Source: Microbacterium sp. MYb62 (GTDB lineage Bacteria; Actinomycetota; Actinomycetes; Actinomycetales; Microbacteriaceae). From it: DNA of 64,000 nucleotides. Under the pieces are notes generated by a model. It was given only the letters and a program-made list of their open reading frames with translations, was not told where the DNA came from and made no database searches. The translations under genes and the position numbers were made by a program. The DNA lies in NCBI RefSeq assembly GCF_002979475.1, contig NZ_PCOY01000020.1:1-64000 (forward strand), in the 5' to 3' direction. Within the stretch, counting starts at the first letter, position 1; each line of letters starts with the position of its first letter. Positions 15,721-24,345 of this stretch are shown here, piece after piece.

Positions 15721-16976
15721 CCGTTCCACACGCGCTGTGGACCTCGATGCTCCCCGCGGACGCGACATTCCCGCCAGACCGAGTCGCCGTCGGCGCCACG
15801 GGAAACCGCATCGAGTTCGCCGATGGATCCACGCGTCTGTGTGCGACGAGCGGACTGTGGAACGTTCCTCTCGGCTTCGGCAATCCGGCGGTGACCGAGG
15901 CCGTGAACAGAGCGACGCACGATGCGTCCTACCTGACGCTCTTCCGAGCACCGCACCGGTATGCGGAGGTCGCGGCTGAAGCTCTCATCGAGCTCGCGAA
16001 CCCGGCCACATACCGCAGAGTCATCTTCTCCACCTCGGGCGGGGCCGCGAACGACGCTGCGGTGAAGCTCGCCAGACAGTACTGGTCGCAGAAGGGAAGC
16101 GCGTCGCGTTCGCTCGCCGTCGGGCTGAGAGGCAGTTATCACGGCACCATGTACGGCAGCCATGCGCTGAGCGGAGACGACCTCCTGCAATCCGTCTACG
16201 GCGTCGACCGCAGGTCGGTGAGACATGTCGCTCACGACGATGACGGCGAAGAGCTGGAAACACTGCTGAAGCGGGAGGGGACCAGAGTGGCTTCGGTCGT
16301 CGTCGAACCCGTTCTCGGCAGTGGTGCGTACGCGCTGTCGGACGCGTTCATCTCTCGCCTCCTCGCCCTGCGCGAGGAGTACGGGTTCCTCGTCGTCGCC
16401 GATGAGGTGGCGACGGGCTTCGGCCGCACCGGAAAGATGTTCGCCACCGACGGATGGGCCTCTGCACCGGACATCCTCCTTCTCTCGAAAGCGCTGACGA
16501 ATGGCGCGATGGGTGCCTCGGCACTCCTCGTCGGACCGCGTGTCGCCTCCGAGTTCGTGCGCGGCGGTTGGACCTTCGTCCATGGTGAGACGCAGGCGGG
16601 GACGCCGGCCTGCGCGGCGGCCATCGTCGCCGTCATCGAAGAACTGCGACGCATCGACGTGGAATCCACGACGCAGGCGCTGGCGATCGACCTGTCGCAC
16701 CTGGTGAGGTCATGGGAGTCGGATGGTCTGATCACGGAGATCACGGGGAAGGGCTGCTTCCTGGGCCTGGGGCTTCGCAATCAGGACGGGAGTCCTCTCT
16801 CCGGTCCCGACGTGCTTCGAGTCGTCTCCGCCATCGCCGGCAACGGCGTCGTGGTGCAACCCGGCCCCAGCTCCATCGAACTGATTCCGGCATACGGTTT
16901 CACCCCGAGTGAGATTCTCGAGCTGGATACGGCTGTGCGCGCCGGTCTGGCTCAGGGACAGGCGGTGTCGGCGTGA
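15717..16976 (+). CDS. Daptide-type RiPP biosynthesis aminotransferase (class III)
   Basis: 419 residues from GTG 15717, overlapping the previous stop (GTGA). Class III PLP aminotransferase: FSTSGGAANDAAVK for phosphate binding, VVADEVATGFGRTG with Asp229, and PLP lysine 258 in LLLSKALTNG. In daptides this enzyme converts the C-terminal ketone left by Thr oxidative decarboxylation into an amine. Its position between the RRE proteins and dehydrogenase, directly before the Thr-ending precursors, supports that role. Confidence 0.9.
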   Translation: MTVPHALWTSMLPADATFPPDRVAVGATGNRIEFADGSTRLCATSGLWNVPLGFGNPAVTEAVNRATHDASYLTLFRAPHRYAEVAAEALIELANPATYRRVIFSTSGGAANDAAVKLARQYWSQKGSASRSLAVGLRGSYHGTMYGSHALSGDDLLQSVYGVDRRSVRHVAHDDDGEELETLLKREGTRVASVVVEPVLGSGAYALSDAFISRLLALREEYGFLVVADEVATGFGRTGKMFATDGWASAPDILLLSKALTNGAMGASALLVGPRVASEFVRGGWTFVHGETQAGTPACAAAIVAVIEELRRIDVESTTQALAIDLSHLVRSWESDGLITEITGKGCFLGLGLRNQDGSPLSGPDVLRVVSAIAGNGVVVQPGPSSIELIPAYGFTPSEILELDTAVRAGLAQGQAVSA

Positions 16977-18163
16977 CCTCGGACTTCGCCGGGCGGGTCC
17001 CCACGCTCTGGCACGGCCAGGGCATCGCGCGACAGATGACGACGCGTCTCGCGGCGGGGCGCGAGACGCTCGTGATCGTGGATGCGGCGCTCACCGTCCC
17101 TGTCGTCGCCGGGTGCTCGGTGAAGACGATGAAGGTGCACGCGGCATCGGCCGATGTCTCGGTCGTGCGCACGATCGCGCGCGAGATCGTTCGTCGACCG
17201 CCGGAACTGATCGTGGCGGTCGGAGGAGGAAGTGTTCTCGACGCGAGCAAGATCGCCGCGCTCGCGCTGGTCCCCGGACGGGTGTTCGACTACGCCCTCG
17301 GACACGCCTCGAGGTCGGCGTTGACCCTCTTGCCCGATGCTCCGCCACCCGTGGACATCGTTGCCGTGCCGACGACACTCGGCACGTCATCGGAGACGAA
17401 CAGCGTCGGAATCCTCAGGAACGAATGCGGCTACCGACTGATCGTCGGGCGTTCCCTGAGACCGCGCCATGCCCTCATCGATCCCTGCAACCTGGTCACT
17501 CTCTCGCGCGAGACCGCCCGGGAGGGAGCGCTGGAGGCGTTCCTCCGTCTCGCAGGCGCCTCGACGAGTTCTCGGAGGAGCGCCAGGAGCCGCCGGGATG
17601 CGATCGCCCTCGGCAAGGCTCTCCTGGAGGCCGGCACGCGCGATCACGGTTCGGCCGCGGGAAGGCTGCACCTCGCACGATTGAGCGCGGCCACCCAGCG
17701 GAGCGCGGCGCTCCGTGGCCCAGACCCCTACAGCGCCCGTCATTGGTATGTGGCGAACGAAGTCGCCTTCGTGCTGGGGATCCGCAAGATGAGTGCCACC
17801 GCGGCGGTCATCGCCGCGGTCTGGCGTCGGATCCGCTCCGGAGACACGCGATGGGGCGACGCAGCGAGCCTGGACGACTTCTGGGCGCGATCCACGGCCG
17901 GTTCGACATTGCCTCTCGATCCGCCCACCGGAGTCGCGGCGCTCATCGAACGCTGGGGGATTCCGTGTCCGCCGGCGCCGACCGCTCACGACATCGGCCT
18001 CATCGCCGCGGCGACGGAGAGCTCGTGGGGAAACCGCAAACCGATGCTCCCCGGTCTCGTCGCGGATGACTTCGGTGATGTGCTCCGCGATTCCTGCTGG
18101 AGCCCTCAGCCGGTCGGCGATGCGCGCCGACCTTCGATGATCGGCACGAAGGAGGTGAATTGA
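16973..18163 (+). CDS. Daptide-type RiPP biosynthesis dehydrogenase (iron-ADH fold)
   Basis: 396 residues from GTG 16973, GTGA overlap with the aminotransferase. The NAD(P)-binding GGGSVLDASK motif (about residue 84) and a TTLGTSSETN segment place it in the iron-containing alcohol dehydrogenase/dehydroquinate synthase fold. It is the candidate enzyme that oxidises the C-terminal Thr hydroxyl, with loss of CO2. By eye, the usual metal ligands of the family (Asp and His of the DAxxH motif and later His residues) are not in place: the region reads REGALEAFLRL. Its 3' end carries the ribosome-binding site of precursor 1. Confidence 0.85.
   Translation: MTSDFAGRVPTLWHGQGIARQMTTRLAAGRETLVIVDAALTVPVVAGCSVKTMKVHAASADVSVVRTIAREIVRRPPELIVAVGGGSVLDASKIAALALVPGRVFDYALGHASRSALTLLPDAPPPVDIVAVPTTLGTSSETNSVGILRNECGYRLIVGRSLRPRHALIDPCNLVTLSRETAREGALEAFLRLAGASTSSRRSARSRRDAIALGKALLEAGTRDHGSAAGRLHLARLSAATQRSAALRGPDPYSARHWYVANEVAFVLGIRKMSATAAVIAAVWRRIRSGDTRWGDAASLDDFWARSTAGSTLPLDPPTGVAALIERWGIPCPPAPTAHDIGLIAAATESSWGNRKPMLPGLVADDFGDVLRDSCWSPQPVGDARRPSMIGTKEVN
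18149..18158 (+). promoter_or_regulatory. Full-consensus ribosome-binding site of precursor 1
   Basis: AAGGAGGTGA, 5 nt before ATG 18164, fully complementary to the 16S 3' end. It overlaps the dehydrogenase coding end and suits high precursor output. Confidence 0.85.
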
Positions 18164-18298
18164 ATGAACAACGCTGTGGAGACGCAGATCCACTTCCAGG
18201 AACTGGACGAGATGGAGGCCCCCAGTTGGGAGAGCTTCTACAGAGGTGTGGGAAGTGCTCTGGTCCTCATCGGGATCGGCGCGGCCGCTGCCACGTGA
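18164..18298 (+). CDS. Daptide precursor peptide 1
   Basis: 44 residues, starting directly after the dehydrogenase stop. The acidic leader (about residues 1-20) has the motif HFQELDEMEAP. The core is hydrophobic and Gly/Ala-rich, ends IGIGAAAAT, and has the invariant C-terminal Thr that daptide enzymes convert to dimethyl-propanediamine. The core would form a membrane-active helix. The cleavage site is not certain; the region around residues 20-21 is a candidate. Confidence 0.88.
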   Translation: MNNAVETQIHFQELDEMEAPSWESFYRGVGSALVLIGIGAAAAT

Positions 18299-18337
18299 TC
18301 GTCGGCGGGAAGAACCGAAATGAGAAGGGAGGGAAGC

Positions 18338-18463
18338 ATGCAAGGCACGATGCCGAAGCTCGAGTTCACCGAACTCGAGGCCATGGAAGCGCTGAATGAC
18401 GCCGATGACTACATGCGAGGATTCGCCGTTGGCGTGATCATCGGGATCCTCGCTCTGACGTAG
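18338..18463 (+). CDS. Daptide precursor peptide 2
   Basis: 41 residues from ATG 18338 with GGGAGGGA upstream. Leader motif LEFTELEAMEAL aligns with the other two precursors. The core is hydrophobic (from about residue 28), ends IIGILALT, and has C-terminal Thr. It is the most divergent of the three, with Leu instead of Pro at the end of the leader motif and an Asp-rich stretch (NDADDY). Confidence 0.87.
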   Translation: MQGTMPKLEFTELEAMEALNDADDYMRGFAVGVIIGILALT

Positions 18464-18499
18464 GAATCGCATTCGCAGATTCGACCCAGGAGGTATGAA

Positions 18500-18619
18500 T
18501 TGCAGACGAGAACGCTGGAGTTCCTCGAACTCGAACAGATCGACGCACCGCTCGAATGGTGGGAGCACGCGAGCTACATCATCGCCATCATCGGCGGTGC
18601 TGCCGCGATCGCGACCTGA
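18500..18619 (+). CDS. Daptide precursor peptide 3
   Basis: 39 residues. It must start at TTG 18500: AGGAGG (18488-18493) is 6 nt upstream, while the nearer ATG 18495 opens a different frame lacking the family features. Leader motif LEFLELEQIDAP, then a Trp-rich segment (EWWEHASY) and a hydrophobic core ending IGGAAAIAT with C-terminal Thr. Confidence 0.85.
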   Translation: MQTRTLEFLELEQIDAPLEWWEHASYIIAIIGGAAAIAT

Positions 18620-18624
18620 TCGAA

Positions 18625-18655
18625 GGGTGCGGGCGCGCCGGACGCGCCCGCACCC
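18625..18655 (+). terminator. Attenuating hairpin after the daptide precursors
   Basis: Perfect 13-bp GC stem (18625-18637 with 18643-18655) with a 5-nt loop, followed by a short C/T tract. It lies between precursor 3 and the methyltransferase and would favour precursor mRNA over downstream genes. Confidence 0.75.
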
Positions 18656-18687
18656 CCTTTGTCCCCTGCGGAGAGGCGATGTGTGAA

Positions 18688-19512
18688 ATGCCTGACTTGA
18701 TCACCGAAGCCCTTTCGGCGCGACTCGATGGTGTCGGCGCCGTGCCCCGGGAGCAGGACCTGTACGCGGGGACCGGCACCGACTTCTACGAGCGACTGGT
18801 CGGTCACGACCGTGCCGAGATCAGGGAGGTGCTGGCGCTCGCGAGACATGTCGAGGGTCCGATCCTCGATGTCGCCGCCGGGGGCGGGAGGTTGACGATT
18901 CCGTTGGTCCGGTCCGGCAGACGGGTGACCGCCATCGACCTCTCCGACGACATGCTCGCCCACCTGCGCCGTGCGGTGCCGGACCACTCGATGGTGGAGT
19001 GCGTCGTCGCGGACATGCGCGACTTCTCCCTGGGGCGGCGATACGAGCTCGTCATCGTCGGCGCGACGTCGATCACCCTGCTCGACCGCGCGGGGCGGTC
19101 GCGTCTCTACGCGAACGTGCATCGCCACCTCGCCGCGGGAGGCGTCTTCGCCTTCACGGTCGCGGCAGGTTCCTCGGCTGCGACCCTCACGGTGCCGAGA
19201 GAGGAGGAGATCGTGGTTCCCGGGCCCGACGGAGATGAGATCTACCTCTTCTCCCAGCAGATGGAAGAGGACGGCGCAGCACGTCTCGTGAATTGGGTGC
19301 GCGCCTCCGATCTGGTGGACGGCGGCGAAGTCACGGTGTTCACCAGCCGTCTGCGAGTGCTCACCCCCGAGGTCCTTTCGCGAGAGCTCGTCGATGCCGG
19401 TTTCGCCGAACCGGCGGTGTTCCCCGTTCGCACGGACAGCGGAGCGGAGATCCTCCTGCTGAAGACCTCGGCGGGACCCCGGAAAGCAGCGGATGACGAT
19501 GCCGTGGAGTAG
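18688..19512 (+). CDS. Daptide-type RiPP biosynthesis methyltransferase
   Basis: 274 residues from ATG 18688, 11 nt after GGAGAGG; ATG 18679 is an alternative but only 2 nt from that site. Class I SAM-dependent methyltransferase: ILDVAAGGGRLTIPL (SAM loop), then VTAIDLSDDML. In daptides this enzyme dimethylates the new C-terminal amine. It overlaps the protease gene by 20 bp. Confidence 0.88.
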   Translation: MPDLITEALSARLDGVGAVPREQDLYAGTGTDFYERLVGHDRAEIREVLALARHVEGPILDVAAGGGRLTIPLVRSGRRVTAIDLSDDMLAHLRRAVPDHSMVECVVADMRDFSLGRRYELVIVGATSITLLDRAGRSRLYANVHRHLAAGGVFAFTVAAGSSAATLTVPREEEIVVPGPDGDEIYLFSQQMEEDGAARLVNWVRASDLVDGGEVTVFTSRLRVLTPEVLSRELVDAGFAEPAVFPVRTDSGAEILLLKTSAGPRKAADDDAVE

Positions 19513-21205
19513 TTTCGCTCGTCGACGCGCCTCCCAAGCGACGCCTCCGCTCACGGCCGACATGTCCCCGCTCCTGGCTTCCGGCGTCACCTTCGAGGAA
19601 ACGGCGGACGAAGCGGCATGGATCGCGATGCGGCACGGCGTGCCTTCATCGAGGGTCTCGACAACGGTCGTCGAACTGCTCACCGCGATGGACGGAGAAA
19701 CCGCGCTTCGCGATCTGCACAGGCGGTTCGCGGCATCCGAATCCTCGGAGAGCTTCCTTCGACTCGTGCAGCGCTTCCGCGCCAGCGGACTCCTCGACGG
19801 CGACACGAAGCTCCCGCCGGGCCGGCTGACCTATCGGCCACCGTTCACCCTGCAGGTCGCGACGCTTCGTGCGCCGGGCATCTTCCGCCGACTGGACCGT
19901 CTGATCGTCCCGTTCTCACGTCGGGCGTCCCTGGTCTCGGGCGCTGTTCTGCTGTGCGCGGGGCTTCTGGCCGCCACGGTTCAGGCGAGGGATCTGCGCG
20001 ACGTCCTCACCGTGCCCGTGCCCCTCGTGAGCCTCATCGGTCTCGTGGCAGCCCTCTCGCTCATCACGGTGCTCCACGAGAGCGCACACGGACTCACGCT
20101 CACGAGGTTCGGGGGCAGGCCTCGCCGCGCGGGCATCATGCTCTTCTACCTCACCCCCGCGTTCTTCGTCGACGTGACGGACGGTTGGCGTCTCCCGGAC
20201 CGTCGGCAACGCGCGGCGGTCGCCTTGGCGGGACCCGCGGTGCACGCCGTCGTCGCTGCCCTCGCGCTCATCGTTGCGCTCGTCCTTCCGCTCCCGGAGA
20301 TCCAGCACGCCCTGCTGCTCCTCGCCGTCTCCTGCGTCGCCATCGTGCTGATCAATCTGATTCCGTTCGTGCGGTTCGACGGGTACATCGCGCTGATGAG
20401 CGCGCTCGACGAGCCGAATCTCCGAGTGCGAACGATTCACGACGGCGGGACTTTTCTCACCCGATTCCTGTTCGGGGGACGGCGGATGAGCCGCAGCCTG
20501 GATGCTTGGTGGAGCGTGCCGTTCGGTCTGGCAAGCCTCATCGCTCCGGTGGTCTTGGTGTCGTTCGCCGTCGCCCGGGCGAATCGAGTGCTCGCCGGCG
20601 GCGGCCCGGTCCTCGGCCTCCTCGTGGTCGCGCTGGAATCCGTCGTCGTCCTCGTCGGCGTGGTGCTCCTCGCGAGGGCCCTGCACCGGGTGCTCCGATC
20701 GGGTGTCTCGCGGCTCCGATTCGTCGCCGTCAGCGCCGCAGTCGTCGCGAGCATCGCCGTGGCAGGAGCCGTCATCCCCGTACCGGTGACGGCGACGCTC
20801 GGCTTCGTCACGCGGGGTGACCGGGTTCTCCTCGTGCACGGGGGAGAGGGTGCCGAGGCCGACGTGCCAGGGGGAGCCCCCGTGGTCCTGCTGAGCAGCG
20901 GCATCCTCGCGAACGAGGAGGTCGGCGGAGGAACGGCCTGGCCTCAGCGACCGGAGCCGACGACGGTGCCTCTCGACGCGCTCTTCCCCGTGACGGCGGA
21001 GGGCGTGACCGTCCCCGCGGTGGCCGTCGCCGAGGTGGACGTCTCCCCGGAGAGCGGGAGTGTGCCGTCGACGGGGCAGGCGCGCATCGAGATCGGCGAG
21101 AGAAACCTGTGGCAGATGCTCTGGGCGACCGGAGTGACGCTGCCGTTGTCGACCCTTCAGAGCGAAGGGGAGGAAAGGGATGAGGATGAACGACCACGCC
21201 ATTGA
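19493..21205 (+). CDS. Daptide biosynthesis intramembrane metalloprotease (M50-like)
   Basis: 570 residues. Site-2-protease-type zinc motif HESAH (His195, Glu196, His199) in a membrane segment, and the second motif NLIPFVRFDG (288-297, with Asp296 as third ligand). Around eight to ten membrane helices. The soluble N-terminus (about residues 20-105) resembles a PqqD-like RRE, so it may dock the leader. The C-terminal ~130 residues are extracytoplasmic in character. The likely role is leader removal; the start overlaps the methyltransferase end. Confidence 0.85.
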   Translation: MTMPWSSFARRRASQATPPLTADMSPLLASGVTFEETADEAAWIAMRHGVPSSRVSTTVVELLTAMDGETALRDLHRRFAASESSESFLRLVQRFRASGLLDGDTKLPPGRLTYRPPFTLQVATLRAPGIFRRLDRLIVPFSRRASLVSGAVLLCAGLLAATVQARDLRDVLTVPVPLVSLIGLVAALSLITVLHESAHGLTLTRFGGRPRRAGIMLFYLTPAFFVDVTDGWRLPDRRQRAAVALAGPAVHAVVAALALIVALVLPLPEIQHALLLLAVSCVAIVLINLIPFVRFDGYIALMSALDEPNLRVRTIHDGGTFLTRFLFGGRRMSRSLDAWWSVPFGLASLIAPVVLVSFAVARANRVLAGGGPVLGLLVVALESVVVLVGVVLLARALHRVLRSGVSRLRFVAVSAAVVASIAVAGAVIPVPVTATLGFVTRGDRVLLVHGGEGAEADVPGGAPVVLLSSGILANEEVGGGTAWPQRPEPTTVPLDALFPVTAEGVTVPAVAVAEVDVSPESGSVPSTGQARIEIGERNLWQMLWATGVTLPLSTLQSEGEERDEDERPRH

Positions 21206-21902
21206 AGTCCGAGCACTCACGAAGAAGTACGGTCGTCGGACCGCGGTCGAGGAGCTGTCGTTCGTCGTGCCGCGTGGGTCGGTCGTCGGCCTCCTGGGCC
21301 CGAACGGCGCGGGGAAGTCGACGACGCTGCGAGCGCTCGTCGGCCTGCTCAAGCCGACGAGCGGCGAGTGCGTGATCGATGGCGAGCCGTTCTCCGCCTG
21401 GGATGACCCCGCATCGCATGTCGGCGTCCACATGGATGGATTCGGCTTCGAGGTGGGTATCTCGGCGAGGCGGCACCTGGAGATCTCTCGACTCGCGGCC
21501 GGCGCTCCCCGTGGGCGCGTCGACGAGGTGCTCGAGGAGGTGGGGCTCACGGCGGATGCCCGTCGCCGTGTGAAGACGTTCTCGACGGGGATGGCCCAGC
21601 GGCTCGGGTTGGCCGCAGCCCTCATCGGGTCACCGCGAACACTCATCCTGGACGAGCCGGCGAACGGGCTCGACCCCGATGGCATCCGCTGGCTTCGGAC
21701 TTTCCTCCGCGGCTATGCCGAACGTGGTGGCACCGTGCTCGTCGCCAGCCATCAGCTCGCGGAGCTGGAACAGTTCGTGGACGAGGTCGTCGTGATCAAA
21801 CGGCGTGTGCTCTTCGCCGGCCCGTTGAGCGACCTCGTCACGGGGGAAGCCGACTCGCTCGAGAGCAAGTACTTCGATCTCGTGGGAGGGGCGTCCGCAT
21901 GA
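21180..21902 (+). CDS. ABC transporter ATP-binding protein of the daptide cluster
   Basis: 240 residues from ATG 21180 (21186 also possible; AGGAAAGG lies upstream). Walker A GPNGAGKST, ABC signature FSTGMAQRLGL (degenerate LSGGQ), Walker B TLILDEPANGLD, and a downstream switch His in ASHQL. CcmA/drug-exporter type ATPase. With the two membrane proteins that follow it should form the exporter or immunity pump for the mature peptides. Confidence 0.92.
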   Translation: MRMNDHAIEVRALTKKYGRRTAVEELSFVVPRGSVVGLLGPNGAGKSTTLRALVGLLKPTSGECVIDGEPFSAWDDPASHVGVHMDGFGFEVGISARRHLEISRLAAGAPRGRVDEVLEEVGLTADARRRVKTFSTGMAQRLGLAAALIGSPRTLILDEPANGLDPDGIRWLRTFLRGYAERGGTVLVASHQLAELEQFVDEVVVIKRRVLFAGPLSDLVTGEADSLESKYFDLVGGASA

Positions 21903-22627
21903 GGAACGCGATCCGCAGCGAGATGCTGCGTTCGGTGAGCGGGCTCTCGGTGCTGCCGGTATACCTCGTCGCCGTCCTCATGCCCGCCTTCGTGCTCTTC
22001 TCCGATGGCTCGCGCCTCGATCTCACCGGCGCCGACTCCGCCGCGGCCACCACCCGTCTTCTGGAGCCGCTCGCCTGGTCCGTCATCTCCGCGGCCTTCG
22101 TCGGCGCGTACGCCGTGACGCGCGAGTACTACTACGACTCGATGGAGAGGACGCTCACCGGAGTCGGCTTCCGTCGCGCGTTCTGGGGCAAGCTCGTCGC
22201 GGGAACAGCCATCTCCGTCGCGCTCACCGTCTGCGTCTCCGTGGTGTGGACGGCGGGCGTCTCCGTCTTCCTTCTCCAGGACGGCCTGGCGCTCGCTCTC
22301 ACCGAGAGCGCGTGGAGCACCTATGCGGGCGCGCTCGCCGGCGCGGTTCTCGGCGCCCTCATCGGGGGAGCCATCGGCTGGATCACCCGAAACTACTACG
22401 CGACCGCGATCCTCGTTCTCGTCTTCCCGATGGTCGTGGAGTTCGGGTTGCTGCGCACAGCGCCGGAGGTGGCGAAGTTCTCGCCCGGATTGGCCATCGC
22501 GGCCCTGGGGGTTCCCGGATATCAGGATCGGCTGTTGGAGTTCCTACCTGCCGTCGGCGTCGGGTTGGCGTGGACCGTCGGGGTGGTTGCGATCGCGTGG
22601 GTCGGTGGGCATCGGAGGACCGGGTGA
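21899..22627 (+). CDS. ABC transporter permease 1 of the daptide cluster
   Basis: 242 residues, ATGA overlap with the ATPase gene. Six predicted membrane segments in the ABC-2-type layout, with no soluble domain. It is expected to pair with the next permease for peptide export or self-resistance. Confidence 0.85.
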   Translation: MRNAIRSEMLRSVSGLSVLPVYLVAVLMPAFVLFSDGSRLDLTGADSAAATTRLLEPLAWSVISAAFVGAYAVTREYYYDSMERTLTGVGFRRAFWGKLVAGTAISVALTVCVSVVWTAGVSVFLLQDGLALALTESAWSTYAGALAGAVLGALIGGAIGWITRNYYATAILVLVFPMVVEFGLLRTAPEVAKFSPGLAIAALGVPGYQDRLLEFLPAVGVGLAWTVGVVAIAWVGGHRRTG

Positions 22628-23358
22628 TCCGTCGGGCCCTTCGCGCGCAGGCGCTGAGCTTCGTGGGCGACGTCGTCCTCCTCGGAGTGGCGGCGGCCGC
22701 GTTCGTGATGGCGCTCACTCTGGCGACGAGCATCCCGCCGCAGATCGCGGATGCGCCTGCCGGCATGCGAGACGAGCTGACCGCGCCGTTCGGTGCCGTG
22801 ATCGCGACGTACGGCGCGGTCCTCGCGGCTGTCTACGGATCATTCCGCTATACGATCGACCGCCGGGATGGTGTCATCGCCCAGCGTCTGACGATGCAGC
22901 CTCGGCGGGCGGTCTTCCTCGCCAGGATCCCCGCGTCGGCCGTCGGCGGTGCGCTCGTCGCGCTCGCGGGAGTCGTCGGCGGGCACACGGCGCTGATGGT
23001 CACCCTGGGCGGTGTTCCGATGGAGTGGTCGGTGGTCGGATCCACGCTGGCGCTCGGCGCGGTTGCGGGCCTGTGGGGAATGGGGATCGGCGTCGTCGTC
23101 CAGGCTCATCTCGTGGCCCTGTTCGTCGCTTCGCTGTCCTTGGGAGCGGCGATGCTCGTGGCGCTGTTCTGGAAGGGCGGGGCCGTCTACCTCCCGCTCC
23201 TTGCGATGCTCGCGGCTCTCCGGTTCGACCTGACCGCCGTGGGGATCATGCCGAAAGACAGTCTGGACAGCACTCTGGCTGTGCTGGTGGCCGCCGGCTG
23301 GACGCTCGCCGCTCTTCTCACGGGAGGGGCCGTGTTCATGAATCGTGACGTGAAGTAG
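22624..23358 (+). CDS. ABC transporter permease 2 of the daptide cluster
   Basis: 244 residues from GTG 22624, GTGA overlap with the previous stop. Around six membrane segments. Weakly similar in layout to permease 1 but not an obvious duplicate. It is the last gene of the cluster; trhO follows with its own promoter. Confidence 0.82.
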   Translation: MIRRALRAQALSFVGDVVLLGVAAAAFVMALTLATSIPPQIADAPAGMRDELTAPFGAVIATYGAVLAAVYGSFRYTIDRRDGVIAQRLTMQPRRAVFLARIPASAVGGALVALAGVVGGHTALMVTLGGVPMEWSVVGSTLALGAVAGLWGMGIGVVVQAHLVALFVASLSLGAAMLVALFWKGGAVYLPLLAMLAALRFDLTAVGIMPKDSLDSTLAVLVAAGWTLAALLTGGAVFMNRDVK

Positions 23359-23420
23359 TGGCCTCGCGCCGCATCAGCGGGTGTTCAGGCGGGCGGGCGT
23401 GGACGACGTAGGATCCCTAG

Positions 23421-24311
23421 GTGGCAACACCCAAGATCGTCCTCTTCTATGCGTTCACGCCTCTCGCCGACCCCGAGGCCATCCGCGTCTGGCAACGCGA
23501 CCTCGGCGAGGCGTTCGGTCTTCGTGGACGTCTGCTCATCTCGAAGGACGGCGTGAACGGCACGCTCGGCGGCGACATCGGGGTGCTGAAGAAGTGGCTG
23601 CGGTCCTTCCGCTCGTATGCCCCGTTCGCCGACGCCGACATCAAGTGGAGCGAGGGCACCGGGCTGGATGCCGACGGCCGGAGCGTCGACTTCCCGAAGC
23701 TGAGCGTCAAGGTGCGGGACGAGATCGTGTCGTTCGGCGCGCCGGGCGAGCTGCGCGTCGACGAGCACGGCGTCGTCGGTGGGGGCACGCGTCTGACCCC
23801 CGAAGCGCTGCACGGCCTGATCGACGAACGCGGCGACGAGGTGGTGTTCTTCGACGGCCGGAATGCCCTGGAGGCGCAGATCGGACGGTTCCGCGGCGCG
23901 GTCGTGCCCGACGCCGAGACGACCAGGGACTTCGTGCGGCTCCTCGACTCGGGTGCCTACGACGACCTCAAGGGCAAGCCCGTCGTCACCTACTGCACCG
24001 GGGGGATCCGCTGCGAGGTGCTATCGAGCCTGATGACGGCTCGCGGCTTCGGCGAGGTGTACCAGCTCGAGGGCGGCATCGTCCGCTACGGCGAGAAGTA
24101 CGGCGACGACGGCCTGTGGGACGGCTCGCTGTACGTGTTCGACGGCCGTGGCTCCGTCGACTTCTCCGACCACGCCAGGGTCATCGGGGAATGCGTCGGA
24201 TGCGGTGCGCCCACCAAGCGCACCGCGAACTGTCCTGATCTCTCCTGCCGATCGCAGTTCGTGGTGTGCGACGCCTGCGACGCCGTGCCCTGCACGGTGC
24301 ACGCGACCTGA
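23421..24311 (+). CDS. trhO: tRNA uridine(34) hydroxylase, rhodanese-like (TrhO)
   Basis: 296 residues from GTG 23421, 6 nt after TAGGAT (23409-23414), so probably leaderless. An N-terminal YceA-type domain ([18 protein letters not shown]) precedes a rhodanese domain with YCTGGIRCE, active-site Cys192. A Cys-rich C-terminal tail ([17 protein letters not shown]) may bind metal. The family hydroxylates wobble uridine to 5-hydroxyuridine in tRNA. Confidence 0.9.
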   Translation: MATPKIVLFYAFTPLADPEAIRVWQRDLGEAFGLRGRLLISKDGVNGTLGGDIGVLKKWLRSFRSYAPFADADIKWSEGTGLDADGRSVDFPKLSVKVRDEIVSFGAPGELRVDEHGVVGGGTRLTPEALHGLIDERGDEVVFFDGRNALEAQIGRFRGAVVPDAETTRDFVRLLDSGAYDDLKGKPVVTYCTGGIRCEVLSSLMTARGFGEVYQLEGGIVRYGEKYGDDGLWDGSLYVFDGRGSVDFSDHARVIGECVGCGAPTKRTANCPDLSCRSQFVVCDACDAVPCTVHAT

Positions 24312-24318
24312 GACCGGA

Positions 24319-24336
24319 CGGGGCCGCGCGGCCCCG
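24319..24336. terminator. GC hairpin between convergent trhO and tgpA-like genes
   Basis: Palindrome CGGGGCCGCGCGGCCCCG in the 34-bp gap between convergent stops. It has no T-run, so it is a plausible but unproven bidirectional terminator. Confidence 0.4.
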
Positions 24337-24345
24337 GCGGGCCGC

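Noticed and set aside
18495..18686. Alternative frame from ATG 18495 over precursor 3
   Set aside because: Its translation is Ser/Arg-rich without family features, whereas TTG 18500 gives the conserved leader, core and C-terminal Thr.
13342..23358. Daptide cluster as a current genomic island bounded by att sites
   Set aside because: The tRNA tail copy is on the side away from the cluster, no integrase is present and no matching repeat was seen past 23358.
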